A stretch of DNA of 64,000 nt from Avena insularis. Its lineage: Eukaryota; Streptophyta; Magnoliopsida; Poales; Poaceae. Made by a program: the position numbers and the translations under genes. This document shows, piece after piece, positions 1 to 10,736 of the stretch. Location of the stretch: assembly GCA_023614405.1 (NCBI GenBank), contig CM042687.1, positions 233,642,292-233,706,291 on the forward strand, read 5' to 3'. Each line of letters begins with the position of its first letter. Position 1 is the first letter of the stretch. The notes below the pieces were generated by a model. It was not told the DNA's origin, ran no database searches, and worked only from the letters and a program-made list of their open reading frames with translations.

Positions 1-1985
1 CCTACCATACTAGATTCATTCGCATCTCTGGTGCATCACCTGAATGATCAGCATCGGACCACTAAGCATGGCTAATCTTGACTGAACTGTGGCACTAGCG
101 ATGCTCATAAGCCAAACCCTAGTTATGCTAGGAGCAATGGAACATGTAGTATAGTTCACAAAGGGAAACATGCATCAGATAGGATTACTCTATCTACTGA
201 TAAAAGACTGTTGAACCGAATGCATATGGCGAGAATGAAATACTTTGTAAACATAGGATTCATATGTATGAGTGGGTGTTTGCTTGTCTTGTCCGTTGTT
301 GGACTGGTACTGCTCTTTAGGGGCGTTGACTTTAGCCTCGGGTTCGGTTCCTATTCGCAAGAACCAATCACCGGAAAAGAGAAAGCAACATTCAACACAT
401 GGCATGTGCAATGCTCATACAATATGGATGATATGACAAGTTAAGTAGTGTTGAAATGAACCCTAGAACATGCTTGGTCATTTTAAACGGGGTCCGAGAG
501 GTCCAAACCCTAGAACAGGGGGATTCTCGAAATCACCTATGGGGTTCAATTGGTTCTTCTAATTAAACTTGCCATCAAAGTTGGTTAGCAATGTATGATT
601 ATAGCTTAGTTAGATTTTGGTATATTATTTGTATTTTTCTGATTTAAAATGAATTAGTTATGAATTTCTCAAATTTTATTTCATTTTAAATCATTTTTGG
701 AATATTTAAAATAATTTCCAACTTGGGCCCACATGTCATATATTTAATCATTTCAGAAAACATTTACAGAAAATATTAAAATCCTGACAAATAGGGCCCA
801 CCTGTCATATATTTCTTATTTACAGAAAAATAATTACAGGAAATAATAAAACAAAAAGAAATGGATTATTGCCTCATGCTGACGTCAGCATGACATCAGC
901 AATGGAGCTCCTCCTCGGATCAAGCAAGGATCCTTCGATCCAGTGCACGCCTGGATGCGCGGATGGGCGTGTTGGACGCAGACTGACGCGCTGAGCAAGA
1001 TAGTGGCGACGCCGCTCCTTCTTCTTGGTCACCGGTCACCTCAAGCGAGCTCGCATGGCGGCGGACACACGCTGGGAGGCTGATGGGAGAGAGAGAGAAC
1101 GGAGGGCACCGCGAGGATCAGCAACTCACTAGGAACACGGCAGAGGTGGTGGCGAGGCCGGACGAGCTCGGGAACGACGGGGATCGACGGAGACCAACAG
1201 CGGCCGGAGCTCTTGATCCAGTCGATTGAGGTCACGCACGAGGGGGAAAAGTGGCTAGGGGGAGAGAGTCGGGCACGGCGGTTACAGTGGTGGCATCGGC
1301 TTAAGCTAGGGCAGCCGGAGACGGCGAGGACAAACGACGGAAGAAGCTAGGGTTCGTCGGCCATGGCGATGCGGCGAGAGAGGGAGAGGGGGAGGAGAAG
1401 TAGGGCGTCTAGGGTTCGTCGACGCGTCCGGCGGGGTCTTGTAGGCGCTCGGGGGCGGCGGTGAGAATCTTGGCGCGCGGCGGCCGGCGGTGAGGCGACA
1501 CGCAGCTGCTTCGGGCGCGGCGAGAGGTGGACGACGATGATAGAGGCGACGAAACGGTACGGGCCCGGGTGGGCCGCGACTGGGCCGAGGTGGCTGGCTG
1601 GGGAGCGCGTGAGCGACGGGAGAGAGAGGGAGAGATGGGCTGCGGCCCAGTAGAGCTAGTTTTAGTTATTTTTTCTTCTGAAAACCTTTTTCTTTTTCTG
1701 TTTTCTGATTTCTGTTTGTATTTTCAAATTTCAAACTGTTTTGAATAATTCAAAATTACTAGAGACTTTTTATAAAGTGTATGAAATAGTGTGGGATCCT
1801 TTTATTCGTTTTGGGTTCCATTGGATAGTTTTCAAAGTATAAAAACCATTTGAATGGTTTTGAGAGGGAACAAAGTTAGGGTTTTGTTGGTTCTTATTTT
1901 ATTAAAACAAAGTGCAAGTATAATACATGCAAGCAATGCTCAAACATGTTTTTATTAATATTACACAAAAGGGTGGTATGTTACA
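1..1985 (-). repeat. Partial LTR of a Ty3/gypsy element (element D)
   Basis: This is part of a long terminal repeat read on the minus strand. On that strand its start, at 1985, is TGTAACATACC, the usual opening of chromovirus-type LTRs. The far end lies outside the window. Positions 1-300, reverse complemented, are recognisably similar to the LTR of element C around 5,810-6,040 (shared stretches around the 'gatagagta', 'aggtttggct' and 'gcttagccatgc' blocks), so D is a diverged relative of C in the opposite orientation. A GC-rich block lies at about 900-1,660, as in the other LTRs here. A TATA-like stretch (1767-1776 on the plus strand) sits just upstream of that block in minus orientation and could be the promoter. 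Sequence beyond 1985 belongs to an older coding relic, so 1985 is an outer edge; a target duplication cannot be tested because the other flank is missing. Confidence 0.7.
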
Positions 1986-2272
1986 CACTCGTATCTCAAT
2001 GACCTCTCCACCATTTTCAACGCTGAGCCGAACAGCTTGATTCAAGCGAAGAGCAGCATGGAGAGCTCGATGGAAATAGCTTTGGCGCATGGCGAAAAGG
2101 TCGTCTGGGAGAAAGTTAGATCCTCCCTTCCAGTCAACGATGCAGGCGAAGAGATTGATTCACACTTTATTTAAGAAATCCAAGAACTAAGATACTACTG
2201 TTGCGAAAGCTTTGGCTGATGCTCCTTCAGCTAGTGATGCTGCTATCGCTGGCGATGCAGTTTCGATTTAGC
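1986..2272 (+). pseudogene. Tat/Retand-like ORF1 fragment (C-terminal part)
   Basis: A 61-codon open stretch starts at 1989 and ends at a TAA at 2172-2174, reading like a helical, charged protein segment (NDLSTIFNAEP, then MESSMEIALAHGEKVVWEK). A second short stretch in another frame continues to a TAG at 2272 (KALADAPSASDAAIAGDAV). From memory this resembles the region after the coiled coil in the ORF1 proteins of Triticeae Tat/Retand-type gypsy elements. It is cut on the left by LTR D and has at least one frameshift. Function is unknown. The family assignment is inference from general resemblance and the neighbouring relics. Confidence 0.45.
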
Positions 2273-2443
2273 CATAGTTTAAACTTGCTTATATTCTTGT
2301 AATGAATTTTTCCATATGCAAGGCTTTAGTCTAGCATCTGGAACATTCTTCTTTTGTAGTTCGAAACTTTTGTTATGTTTGAATATTATCTGCTTTCGAT
2401 GAATCTCTTCATGAAATTCTCCTCACTTGTTTCCCTTCACAAA

Positions 2444-2754
2444 ATGACCGACTCAACCAACCCTTCGGCTGGTGGTAGTCCTTCAGGTCAGCAATTGTCA
2501 CGGCAGAGACAAGTGCACCCGAGAATGAAATTTCTGTTAAGCAAGTTATTGATCCTTTGTTGTATGCTGACAAGATCCATCGTATAAAACAATTGGAGGA
2601 CGAGCTTCGAGTTGTAAAGGCCCTGGTAAATGTGTCCAACTCTAAAACTCAAAGGGCCGCAGAACACGAGGCATATTTACTAGAAGAAATCTCAAGGGTG
2701 AGTGAGAGAATGTTGTGTAAGTTTCTCACAAAGCCCTCGTGTCCATTTTTGTGA
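2444..2754 (+). pseudogene. Coiled-coil ORF fragment of an old gypsy element
   Basis: An ATG at 2444 opens a short reading frame (MTDSTNPSAGGSPSG...). Around 2,500 the sensible reading moves to another frame, which carries a long charged helix (YADKIHRIKQLEDELRVVK, then NSKTQRAAEHEAYLLEE) up to about 2,712. The heptad-like pattern of Leu/Val/Ile and charged residues suggests a coiled coil, as found in ORF1 or gag of Tat-type elements. The frame change marks it as broken. A sequence resembling a splice donor (GTGAGT at about 2,698) follows the helix, so an intron is possible. It lies between two other pieces of the same old element. No catalytic motif is visible. Confidence 0.4.
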
Positions 2755-4037
2755 TGTAATTGACCCCTTTCTTCTTCTACAGGTGACATGAGGTGATAAC
2801 GTCAATGCCCATACTTGATTGACTTGGATTTACAGGAAGAATGGCATGCTGGAGACTTCGTCGTCTAACAGGCAAACACACACGGACATGAGGTTTACTC
2901 AGGTTCAGGTCCCTGGAAGGAAAACCATACTCCTGCTTGTCTGTTCTAGATTGATTGAGGAACTGAAGGTTTACAAGGTCGCCAAGATGGCTATGGAGCA
3001 CAGATTAAATCTGAAGGTGTCTGAACGAGAGATTGATTCCACTCCCCATTGTTCGCTCCTAGCCTTTATATAGGGAGGCCATGTCTCCGAAGGAGTCAGA
3101 GTCGGTTACAAGTTCGATGGTGAAACCCTAAAGTTTCCTCTCTAATCCTGATGTATCTACCAAGGAGTCAAATCCTTTATGGGCTTGACCTGACCCGAAT
3201 CATCATGGGATTCACTGACAACAACTGATCATTACATGAGCATCCCGCCGGACCAGACCGGATAGGCCAATAGTAGGTGCTCGTAGGACATACCTATGTC
3301 AATAGCCCCGAGTGTCCATTCAAATTGTGGATTTGGATGGAGACTTAGAAGTACTCCTGCATCAAAAAATGTGTAATTAGCACCCAAAAGTACACCGGGC
3401 CGATTCATTTGATTCATAGAGATTGTGATGTATGTGGCTGGTTCATTCGACATATCAGGATCAGCTAGTTGCTCTCAGGAAAAAACAATGTCATCTACTC
3501 AAACTTGAGTCCACAAACACGAATTCAGAAATTGATGGCGTAATTCAACTCATGCCGCATAGGCCTTACTAGGACAAAGTCCAGTTTTAATGAATATATA
3601 CACAACGCGTTCGTCATGATTTTTCATCACGCCTGTGGGCGCGGTATTTATCTGGTAGAGCATAGCGGATGCGGTTGCCAGGCCATCAGATTATATCTGT
3701 AGGTCTTATCTTTACATCATAGAATCATCCAAATGTTTGACACCGAGGAGGTTATTTGAGTAGCCAAGGAGACGTTGTCTCAGAACTTGACATTGATATG
3801 TAAAGTGGGCGGAGTCGCCGATGGATTCGGTTTCCACTAATGGATCAACACTGTGGACGAAGTCGACACAGTGGACAAGAAAAGTGACTTTTGTTTTCTA
3901 TAGGTTGCGCGACCAACGCTCCCTATGGGAGTAGGACCGAGTATCTGTTCGAGTCGTGGACTCGAGCAGAGATTTATAGTCGTTGATTCCTTGAAGCTAG
4001 TGAACCAAAATTGCTCCGGATGAACTCGTTGGTAGCC
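2755..4037 (+). other. Non-coding tail of the old Tat-like element, with degenerate repeat units
   Basis: I find no convincing coding sequence here. At 3,904-4,010 there is a unit built around 'gaccaacgctccctatgggagtag' with later 'gagtcgtggactcgagcagag'. Related units occur at about 24,575-24,660 and 24,720-24,810, on the other side of element C. Removing C brings these copies together as a degenerate tandem array. Tat-lineage elements are known for tandem repeats in the 3' untranslated region, which fits the neighbouring ORF1 relics. Confidence 0.5.
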
Positions 4038-7000
4038 TGTAACACCCCAGTTTTATCTAATATTTAATTAGGGTTGATTATGCATTCATGAGCATCATCT
4101 ATTGCTAATACAAATAAAAATGCAAATAAGAAACAAAAGAAAACCTTAAACACTATTTTCCCTTCCTCTCTAAAAGCAATTCAGAATGGTTTGAATTTGA
4201 AAAGTACAAAATTTATGGAGCCCAAAGGACTAAAAAGGGCCCATGCAATATTTTTACATATTTTATATAGCCTCTGGTATTTTTGGAATAACCAAAAACA
4301 TAAAATAAATTAGAAATACAAAAAGAAAAGGATTTCAGAAAAATAAAAAGGTTTTGTTTTAAAATAAGGAGCCACCTAACCCTAAGAGGCCACATCCCAC
4401 CTCTCCTCTCTGTTCCCGGCCGCGCAGTGCAACAGCAGGAAGCCCAAGTCATCCCATCCTTGGCCCGTACCTCTTCGCACCTCCTCCCCGTCGTCTTCCC
4501 CATCGTCGGCAAGCTGCTGCCTGGCCGGGCAGCGCGGAGATGCCCACTGTGCCGTTGTTCTGGGCGATGATAAGACCCCTAATGTCGCCTCTCTCTCTCC
4601 CTCATCCACTCCAGCTCCCTCCTTCACCCTCTTTTCCTCTCCTCTATGACTTCCCAAAACCCTAGCCATCGTGTAGCACCACCAGCTCCGGCCTCTACGG
4701 TCCCTTCTGAGAAATTTGGGAGCTTCATCTTGCTCCTCTCTTCCTTCTCGCTGAAGTATGCAAGCAGGCGCGGGCTTGAATTGCTGCAATTGCCACCATC
4801 TTCCCCGTGGCTGGCAGAAGCTCTGCCGCTTTTATTCTGTCACCTCCGACCACCTCCGGTCTCTCTGTCACCTCCGTCTGCCCTACTGTGAGCTCCTGGT
4901 CCCTCTGGACCCTCCCCTTCCTCTCCCTCGTTCTGCTTCGCCCACACGCCGAGCGCTACCTTCCACCACTGTCGGGCATGGTCGCAGCCGACGCTCTGGT
5001 GACCCAAATGGGGCGGCGCCACCACCTTTTGGCTCGCATCGGCCTCCTCTCTTTAATGCGCATACACATGCGCTCCAGCTCGCGCTCCTGCGTCGTCCCT
5101 GGCCGCAAGCCGACGTGTTCTATGGCGAGCCCATGTGGCGCCTGCGTGGCTTGTCGACGTGGCCTCGGCCCCACCCGTCAGCCGTAGTGGATAGCCCTTG
5201 CAATAGTGAGAAAAGAATTAGGTTTAGGTTGAACTGACATTAGCCTGATGTAATAAAGGCTTAATAATTCCAGAAATTGATTTAAAACTTGTAAAATTCA
5301 TACCTAATTAACTATAAGTCAGAAAAATGTGTATAATATATTAAAATGTTCAGAAAAATGAGATCTACATCTTTAAGCTATAATCATGCATTGTTCAAAA
5401 ACTTTCATGACAAGTTTAAATATAAGAACATAGTAACCCCTCACGGGTGATTCTGGAGTTCTTCCGAATTAGGGTTTATACCCCTCGGAACCCCGATTAA
5501 TTTGTCAAGCATGTTTTAGGGTTTATTACAATACAATTTAACTTGTCATATCATCATACTTACTTGATCATTGCATTGATGTCATGTGTTGATTGTTCCC
5601 TTTCTTTCCGGTGTTTGCTTCTCTCCGGTAGATCGATATTGAAGATCAAGATCAAGACCATCGAAGATCGACGAACAATACTTGACCAATTATAATCAAG
5701 TCAAGTATAAGGCTTCTAAAGATGAGTTTATCTGGTTATCAACGGGCAAAGGTAAGCATAGCCCACCATGATATAATCTTATGATTTTGAAAGCATTTCA
5801 ATTCCTGCCATGATGCATACGATTCTACAGTGGTATTTTATCGATAGATAGAGTATCCTATTTTTTGCATTACTCCCTTTGAGCTTATATTCCCTGATCC
5901 ACTGCTCCTATCATATCTAGGTTTGGCTTGTGTGCACTGCTAGAGCTTATATCTATGTCCTGCTTAGCCATGCATAGCTATCAGTGTTGGTTCATCTAGG
6001 TGATATATCATATGTAGAGAATCTAGTATAACAAGAGAACGCGATGAGATGAGATCAGAGGTGATATGATATTAAACATGCTAAGGATTTTATGAGAGGC
6101 CACCGTGGGATGTGGATTTTCTAGTCCCATGCTCGCCACCACTAGGAACCGATTTCTTGCCTCTTGAACCAAGACGAGCGTACAACCACACGGGGCCTAG
6201 AAAACCTCACGAGCAACTAACTTGCCTAGTAGATTCCATGAGTCACATAGTTCGGGTGTTCCATTCGACATGCATTCTGGATCTTCTCGAAGGCGGTGAA
6301 GGACGTGCATTTATAACAGGTAGGTAAGCATGGCCGGGGTTTCTTGGTGTCGATGGAGCCCTTGGTGGAACCAACCTCGCCTCACATCTCTAGGGACCGG
6401 CTTCGGGATTTGACCCGTTACGACGGAACCATCCTTATGGCGTGACTCATGGTCTCGGCGAAATCAAGTTAAAGGTCGTGTCTAACCAACATCTTTCGGC
6501 CTTCCAAGGTACAGGGCTAATCATGTGGGTAAAGTTGTACACCCCTACAGGGTAATAATATTTTCAAAAATTCGTGTCCGCAGTTATGGATGACTAGGGA
6601 ACGGACGTGATGATCATGATCATAGATAACTATAACCAAATCGTAAAACTTGGCAGATCAACATGTGCTTAAGGATGCTTCCTCATGGGTACGAGAGGGT
6701 GATCCTAGTTAGGGTTCAGATGATGATGACTTGGTCGATATAAACAGATGATGATCAATACTTTGGAGATGTCACTCTCTTATCTCCTTTTAAAATATTC
6801 TGATTAGACGAGCTTCTTCTCCCTCTTGTTTTATAAATAAAGATGGCTTTACGCAAAACAGCTCCACCAGCCATAAGTCTTGCGGAGTACACCCTATACT
6901 CACGCTTGCTTTGTTGATATTTGTAATAGAATAAGTCCTCCTCTAAAGACAAGTTTGGTACGACATTGACACCGACGAGTAGCTTGGGGTTCCCGGCCGG

Positions 7001-7298
7001 CAGCCTAGAATCTATGGGCTAGGATGTCATCGTTATGCTTCAGGCCTCTTAGGATATTTGTTAAGTTTGCTATACTTAATAGCATAATTTTCCTTCCGTT
7101 GTTTGATGTTTGTGGTAGTGACCTCTGCTTGTAATATTTTGGTTCTTTGCTCAGTTATGAGCTTGCTATAATAATTTTTGTGTCGTAGGGTCACTGTTGT
7201 GTTACTGATTCTCTCACTGGATATCCTCGAGCTCTAGGTTAGGCTTATGTCAGAGTGAGGTCTGGGATTTTTCTAGCCCTGATGCCGGGGGTGTCACA
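4038..7298 (+). repeat. Element C 5' LTR
   Basis: The repeat opens TGTAACACCCC at 4038 and closes ...GGGGGTGTCACA at 7298. It matches 10737-13399 joined to 23954-24559 along its whole length. A GC-rich block at about 4,390-5,190 contains several overlapping short reading frames on both strands (up to 159 codons). These are not in corresponding frames in the 3' LTR copy, so I treat them as non-coding leader. The repeat ends next to a primer site. Confidence 0.9.
4263..4271 (+). promoter_or_regulatory. Candidate TATA box in element C LTR
   Basis: TTTATATAG is conserved at the matching place in the 3' LTR (10963-10971) and lies about 120 bases upstream of the GC-rich leader block. This would give a short U3 of about 250 bases and a very long R-U5. 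It is a motif call only; the surroundings are AT-rich, so a chance match is possible. Confidence 0.35.
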
Positions 7299-7304
7299 GG
7301 TTTT

Positions 7305-7319
7305 TGGTATCAGAGTAGT
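7305..7319 (+). other. Element C primer binding site (initiator Met tRNA type)
   Basis: TGGTATCAGAGTAGT begins six bases after the 5' LTR. TGGTATCAGAGC is the usual site complementary to the 3' end of plant initiator-Met tRNA. The first eleven bases fit exactly; the later bases differ. It fixes the plus orientation of element C. Confidence 0.8.
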
Positions 7320-9037
7320 ACCGACCGTAGGAAAACCTTGCTATTGGTCGATGTTGAGTCTAGTACTTATGAAAACTACTTTAAAGCTGGAAAGTATTTG
7401 CAAAAACTCCAGTATGCTTATTTTACTCCCTATCTGGTATCTCTCTAACTCCGGGTCATCTTATCTTGTATTGACCTTGATTTTTTTGATATCTCTTCTG
7501 GTCTTTCAAAGCTCAGGTGCCTTCCGGGCATGTTGTTTCCCAACCAGTTGACCCAGTATTGAGTTCTCTAGAGTTGCGTGTGTTGTGAATTCCTTGTCCC
7601 CTTTGCTCTTGTTCAACTGAGAGATTCCTTTCTTTCATGATCTCTCTGTCTTTTGGACCCACAATATTATACTGTTGGTTCCACAATGTTCTGCTCTAGG
7701 CTTCAAGGTTTCCTTCCGCCTCGTGTGCCTCCTTTTTATTTGTTAGGGTACTTCAGAAGTCGTTTCTTCTTTCATAAGATACCTCGTGGTTACTACCTTT
7801 AAGTGTACATTATGTTACTCAAGTAGTAGTTATTCCTTTCTTTGGGTTTTAACCCTTGGACTTGAACCTAAGATCCCTGATTGTGTTGTATTCTGGTGTT
7901 GTGAATCTTGTACATGAAGCTGATCTTTAACCCAAGATCCAACGCTTTGACCCCTGTTTTTAATGTTCAAACATTTTCTCAGGATGGCTGGTACTACAAT
8001 TATAGCCTTCAAGCTTGTGGTCTTTGTCGCGATTGAACTATGACAATTAAGGACTTCGCATACCACATGCTATGGCAGATGTTCTTTAATGGAACCAAAT
8101 ATATCACGACAAGAGTACTACTTGTGAGTATCACATCTGTATTCATGAGTCTGCCACACCTTACCTGTTCTATGCATTGGTTTTTGGAAGATTGTTAATG
8201 TATGCATCCACATCTCGGGATTCTATCATGATCATGTTCTTTTACCCTTGTTGTTTCTGACCTTTGTATATTAATTGGTAGTCAAGTAGTAATGTGGATT
8301 GGTGTTTTCTAATGCAAGATACTCTTTTGGTCCATCATGACAAACCATTTCAGGATGTCAGGAGAAACAAACTCCAATACCTTGTCATATATAGGACTAG
8401 GTAAAAGTGTTGTAATCCATAGAGAGGCATTGAGTGTCTCCCATATGTTCTACCTTAAAGTATCACCCTCTCCTATATCAAGGGGTCATGCTAAGCTTCG
8501 TGATCCTCTTAATGAAGTGATTCTCTTACACATATTTCCCCACCCTCCCTCGAGATTTCGTGCTCATGATTATTGCATGTGCGTATGATGTGGCTATCTG
8601 AGATTCCTAGCAATTTTTATTGCTTAGAACTCAAAGGACATTTGTTTCATTCTTAGCGTGATTGGTTAACCATGTCACTAAGCAAAGGATGATTGTTCTA
8701 CCAAGTCCCTTACTCTGGTACACTCTCTTCGGTCAAAGAGTTAGGCTCGTGCTGAAGCTCTGAGACTGTGTCCTCTTGCCTTGTAAAGCAAGTATCCTCT
8801 CGAACTAAGATACATATCAGTGGTTTGTGATATTCTAGATGTGTACTATAAGTATCGACATGTGCCACATGACCGTGTTGTCAAGTTCTTGAGCAAGCAA
8901 GTTCTCTAAACTGCTCTTTTCTCCAAGGATCCATACTAGATACCCCTAAAATAGTTGGTTCAGCTTAAACAACAACTTGGAGAGTTGTAAGACAAAAGTT
9001 CTATATGACTTAGTTCCTCCTTAAAAGGGATGTCTAG
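7320..9037 (+). other. Eroded interior of element C (gag/protease position)
   Basis: By position this should hold gag and protease. I see no zinc knuckle, no D-S/T-G-A protease motif and no reading frame longer than about 100 codons on either strand that makes sense. The stretch is T-rich with scattered fragments only. Confidence 0.6.
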
Positions 9038-9470
9038 TTTTGCTCGTGCTGAAGAAAGATAATATCTCCTTCATGGATATGTTATCATCCCCAAACATTG
9101 ATTTGATTTGGGTTATTGTCAAATCAAACTCAGTTCCAAAGACTGTCTTGATGTTGTTTCTACTTCTGATGTTTCACTTGAGTACATCCTCATGTCCTTT
9201 GGTCCGACCAATACAGTTGCCTTGTTCAAGCAACATATGAGTCCATCTTCTTGGAGTGTCTCGATAAGTTTGTTATTGAGCCCATCGATGACATCCTTAT
9301 CTTCTCCATTCTAGATTAGATTCATATGGAAGAATTGATATTAATGTTGCAAACTTTTGAGAACCATCTTTGGGTCATCTCGAAGTATGTGTTTTGGATG
9401 TTAGAAGCAACCCTCTCTGGGTCACGTGTAGTTGTTGAAAGATGTCGTCGTGGATTTGAGTAGATTTATT
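9038..9470 (+). pseudogene. Fossil reverse transcriptase of element C
   Basis: Pieces of a Ty3/gypsy reverse transcriptase are readable in shifting frames. A segment at about 9,105-9,240 (GYCQIKLSSKD ... YILMSFGPTN) corresponds to the family's 'GYHQI...' and 'MSFGLTNAP' blocks. At 9260-9307 the frame reads LDKFVIEPIDDILIFS, matching the '[16 protein letters not shown]' catalytic block; both Asp of the x-x-D-D box survive, but the residues before it have changed. At about 9,415-9,430 'LGHV' matches the downstream 'FLGHVVS' motif. Frameshifts and stops separate the pieces, so nothing functional can be made. It shows that element C descends from a gypsy element with the same pol type as A and B. 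Confidence 0.7.
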
Positions 9471-10721
9471 GTTCCTTCCTTAAGGACACAAGTGTGTTTA
9501 TTTCCAGTACTTATGTGTGTGCAGTTGTCTTTCGACAAATTGCTAAATACATGGGTCTAGAAATCTAGCTTATTCTTTGGAGCTTCACACTGTAGTCCAT
9601 ATCTTGAGAATCTAGTGACTTTACCTCTGTGTAAATGTTGCAAGATTTCTACTTAGACATGCTGAGTCTGAAATACCATTTCGCCTAACCAAAGCTGAAT
9701 CTCAAGCAGCGATGATGGTTAGTGTTCCTCAAGGTTTTGACATAGGTCTCTTTGTAAATTTGGCAATATTGATGTAATGGTTGTCATAATTATTCGGAAA
9801 GACATTTTGCCATATTCTCTTGATTCAGCAATAACAACCACTTTTCATGAGGCTTCTTCTATAATTTAATATAGGAGTTGTTCTTATGGTTTCTTTTGTA
9901 TCCGAAGTCCTACCTTTACTTGATGTTTGATCTCTCGAACATCAAGGAGAACATTTGAAGTAGAGTTGCTAAATGTCTCTCGGTCAAATATCTAGACCCT
10001 TTTATGTTGGCAATAGTTGTGCCAAGTAATTGAAGTTTGAGAATGAAGTCTCTTTCTTCTCGTGTCATCAGGAATCTTCTTACCTATCCATCTAGTGGTG
10101 TAAAGTGATATCATGATATTTGGCAAAGATCCTGATAGACCTGGATGAATAAAGATGTTCCTTCATTCTGTCAACCATGTTTTAAGAGTGACTATGATTT
10201 TGGTAATCAATAGTTTCTCTTGTTACAAGTTCCTTGTGAATCTTATGAGTCCTCTCCACCAAAACACCTTTCTTTCTTAGCATTCTATTCGATGAAAGAG
10301 TGACCCTTCTGTTTCAAAAGTAGTTCAACAGCTTCATTTTGTTGATCCGCATCTCTGCAACCCTAAATCTCTACTTAAGCATTTCAGTAGAGGTTCATTT
10401 CTCGAAGTCTGTGGTCATGTTCTTTCTGTTGGAAGCTTTCTTCTTTAGAAGCTTCAAAACCTCCTATAAGATCCATGGTCTCAATCCTTATGAAGACCAT
10501 CTATCTAACAATTTGAAAACCTTCTCCTCTTGTTTCCTCTATTACCTTGTCATGTTTCATGCTTGTCATCTAAGGGTTGTTTCTAAACACTCCATCCAAG
10601 AGTTGACCATGAGATACTCTCTGTGCAGTTTAGTGTGTTTCCCTCTTATCCTTAGTGTAACCCTATTTCTTTCTCTCTCTGTCTCTTTTCCTACCTTTGG
10701 AATCTCGGGTCGATATTCTCG
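9471..10721 (+). other. Eroded interior of element C (RNase H/integrase position)
   Basis: By position this should contain RNase H and integrase. I cannot recognise the HHCC zinc-binding region, the D-D-E core or a chromodomain. The longest open stretch (10,339-10,749) has a low-complexity, Phe/Leu/Ser-rich translation and looks accidental. Confidence 0.55.
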
Positions 10722-10736
10722 TAACTGGGATAGAGC
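10722..10736 (+). other. Candidate polypurine tract of element C
   Basis: The 15 bases directly before the 3' LTR (TAACTGGGATAGAGC) are mostly purine but not a clean tract, consistent with decay. Position next to the LTR start is the main evidence. Confidence 0.4.

Noticed and set aside
211..444. A 77-codon plus-strand ORF with a hydrophobic centre that could be read as a small membrane protein.
   Set aside because: It lies inside LTR D and overlaps an equally long frame on the other strand; nothing supports expression.
4382..5237. Several overlapping ORFs of 80-159 codons on both strands in a GC-rich block.
   Set aside because: Frames are not kept in the matching 3' LTR region (11,081-11,880), and GC-rich DNA has few stops by chance.
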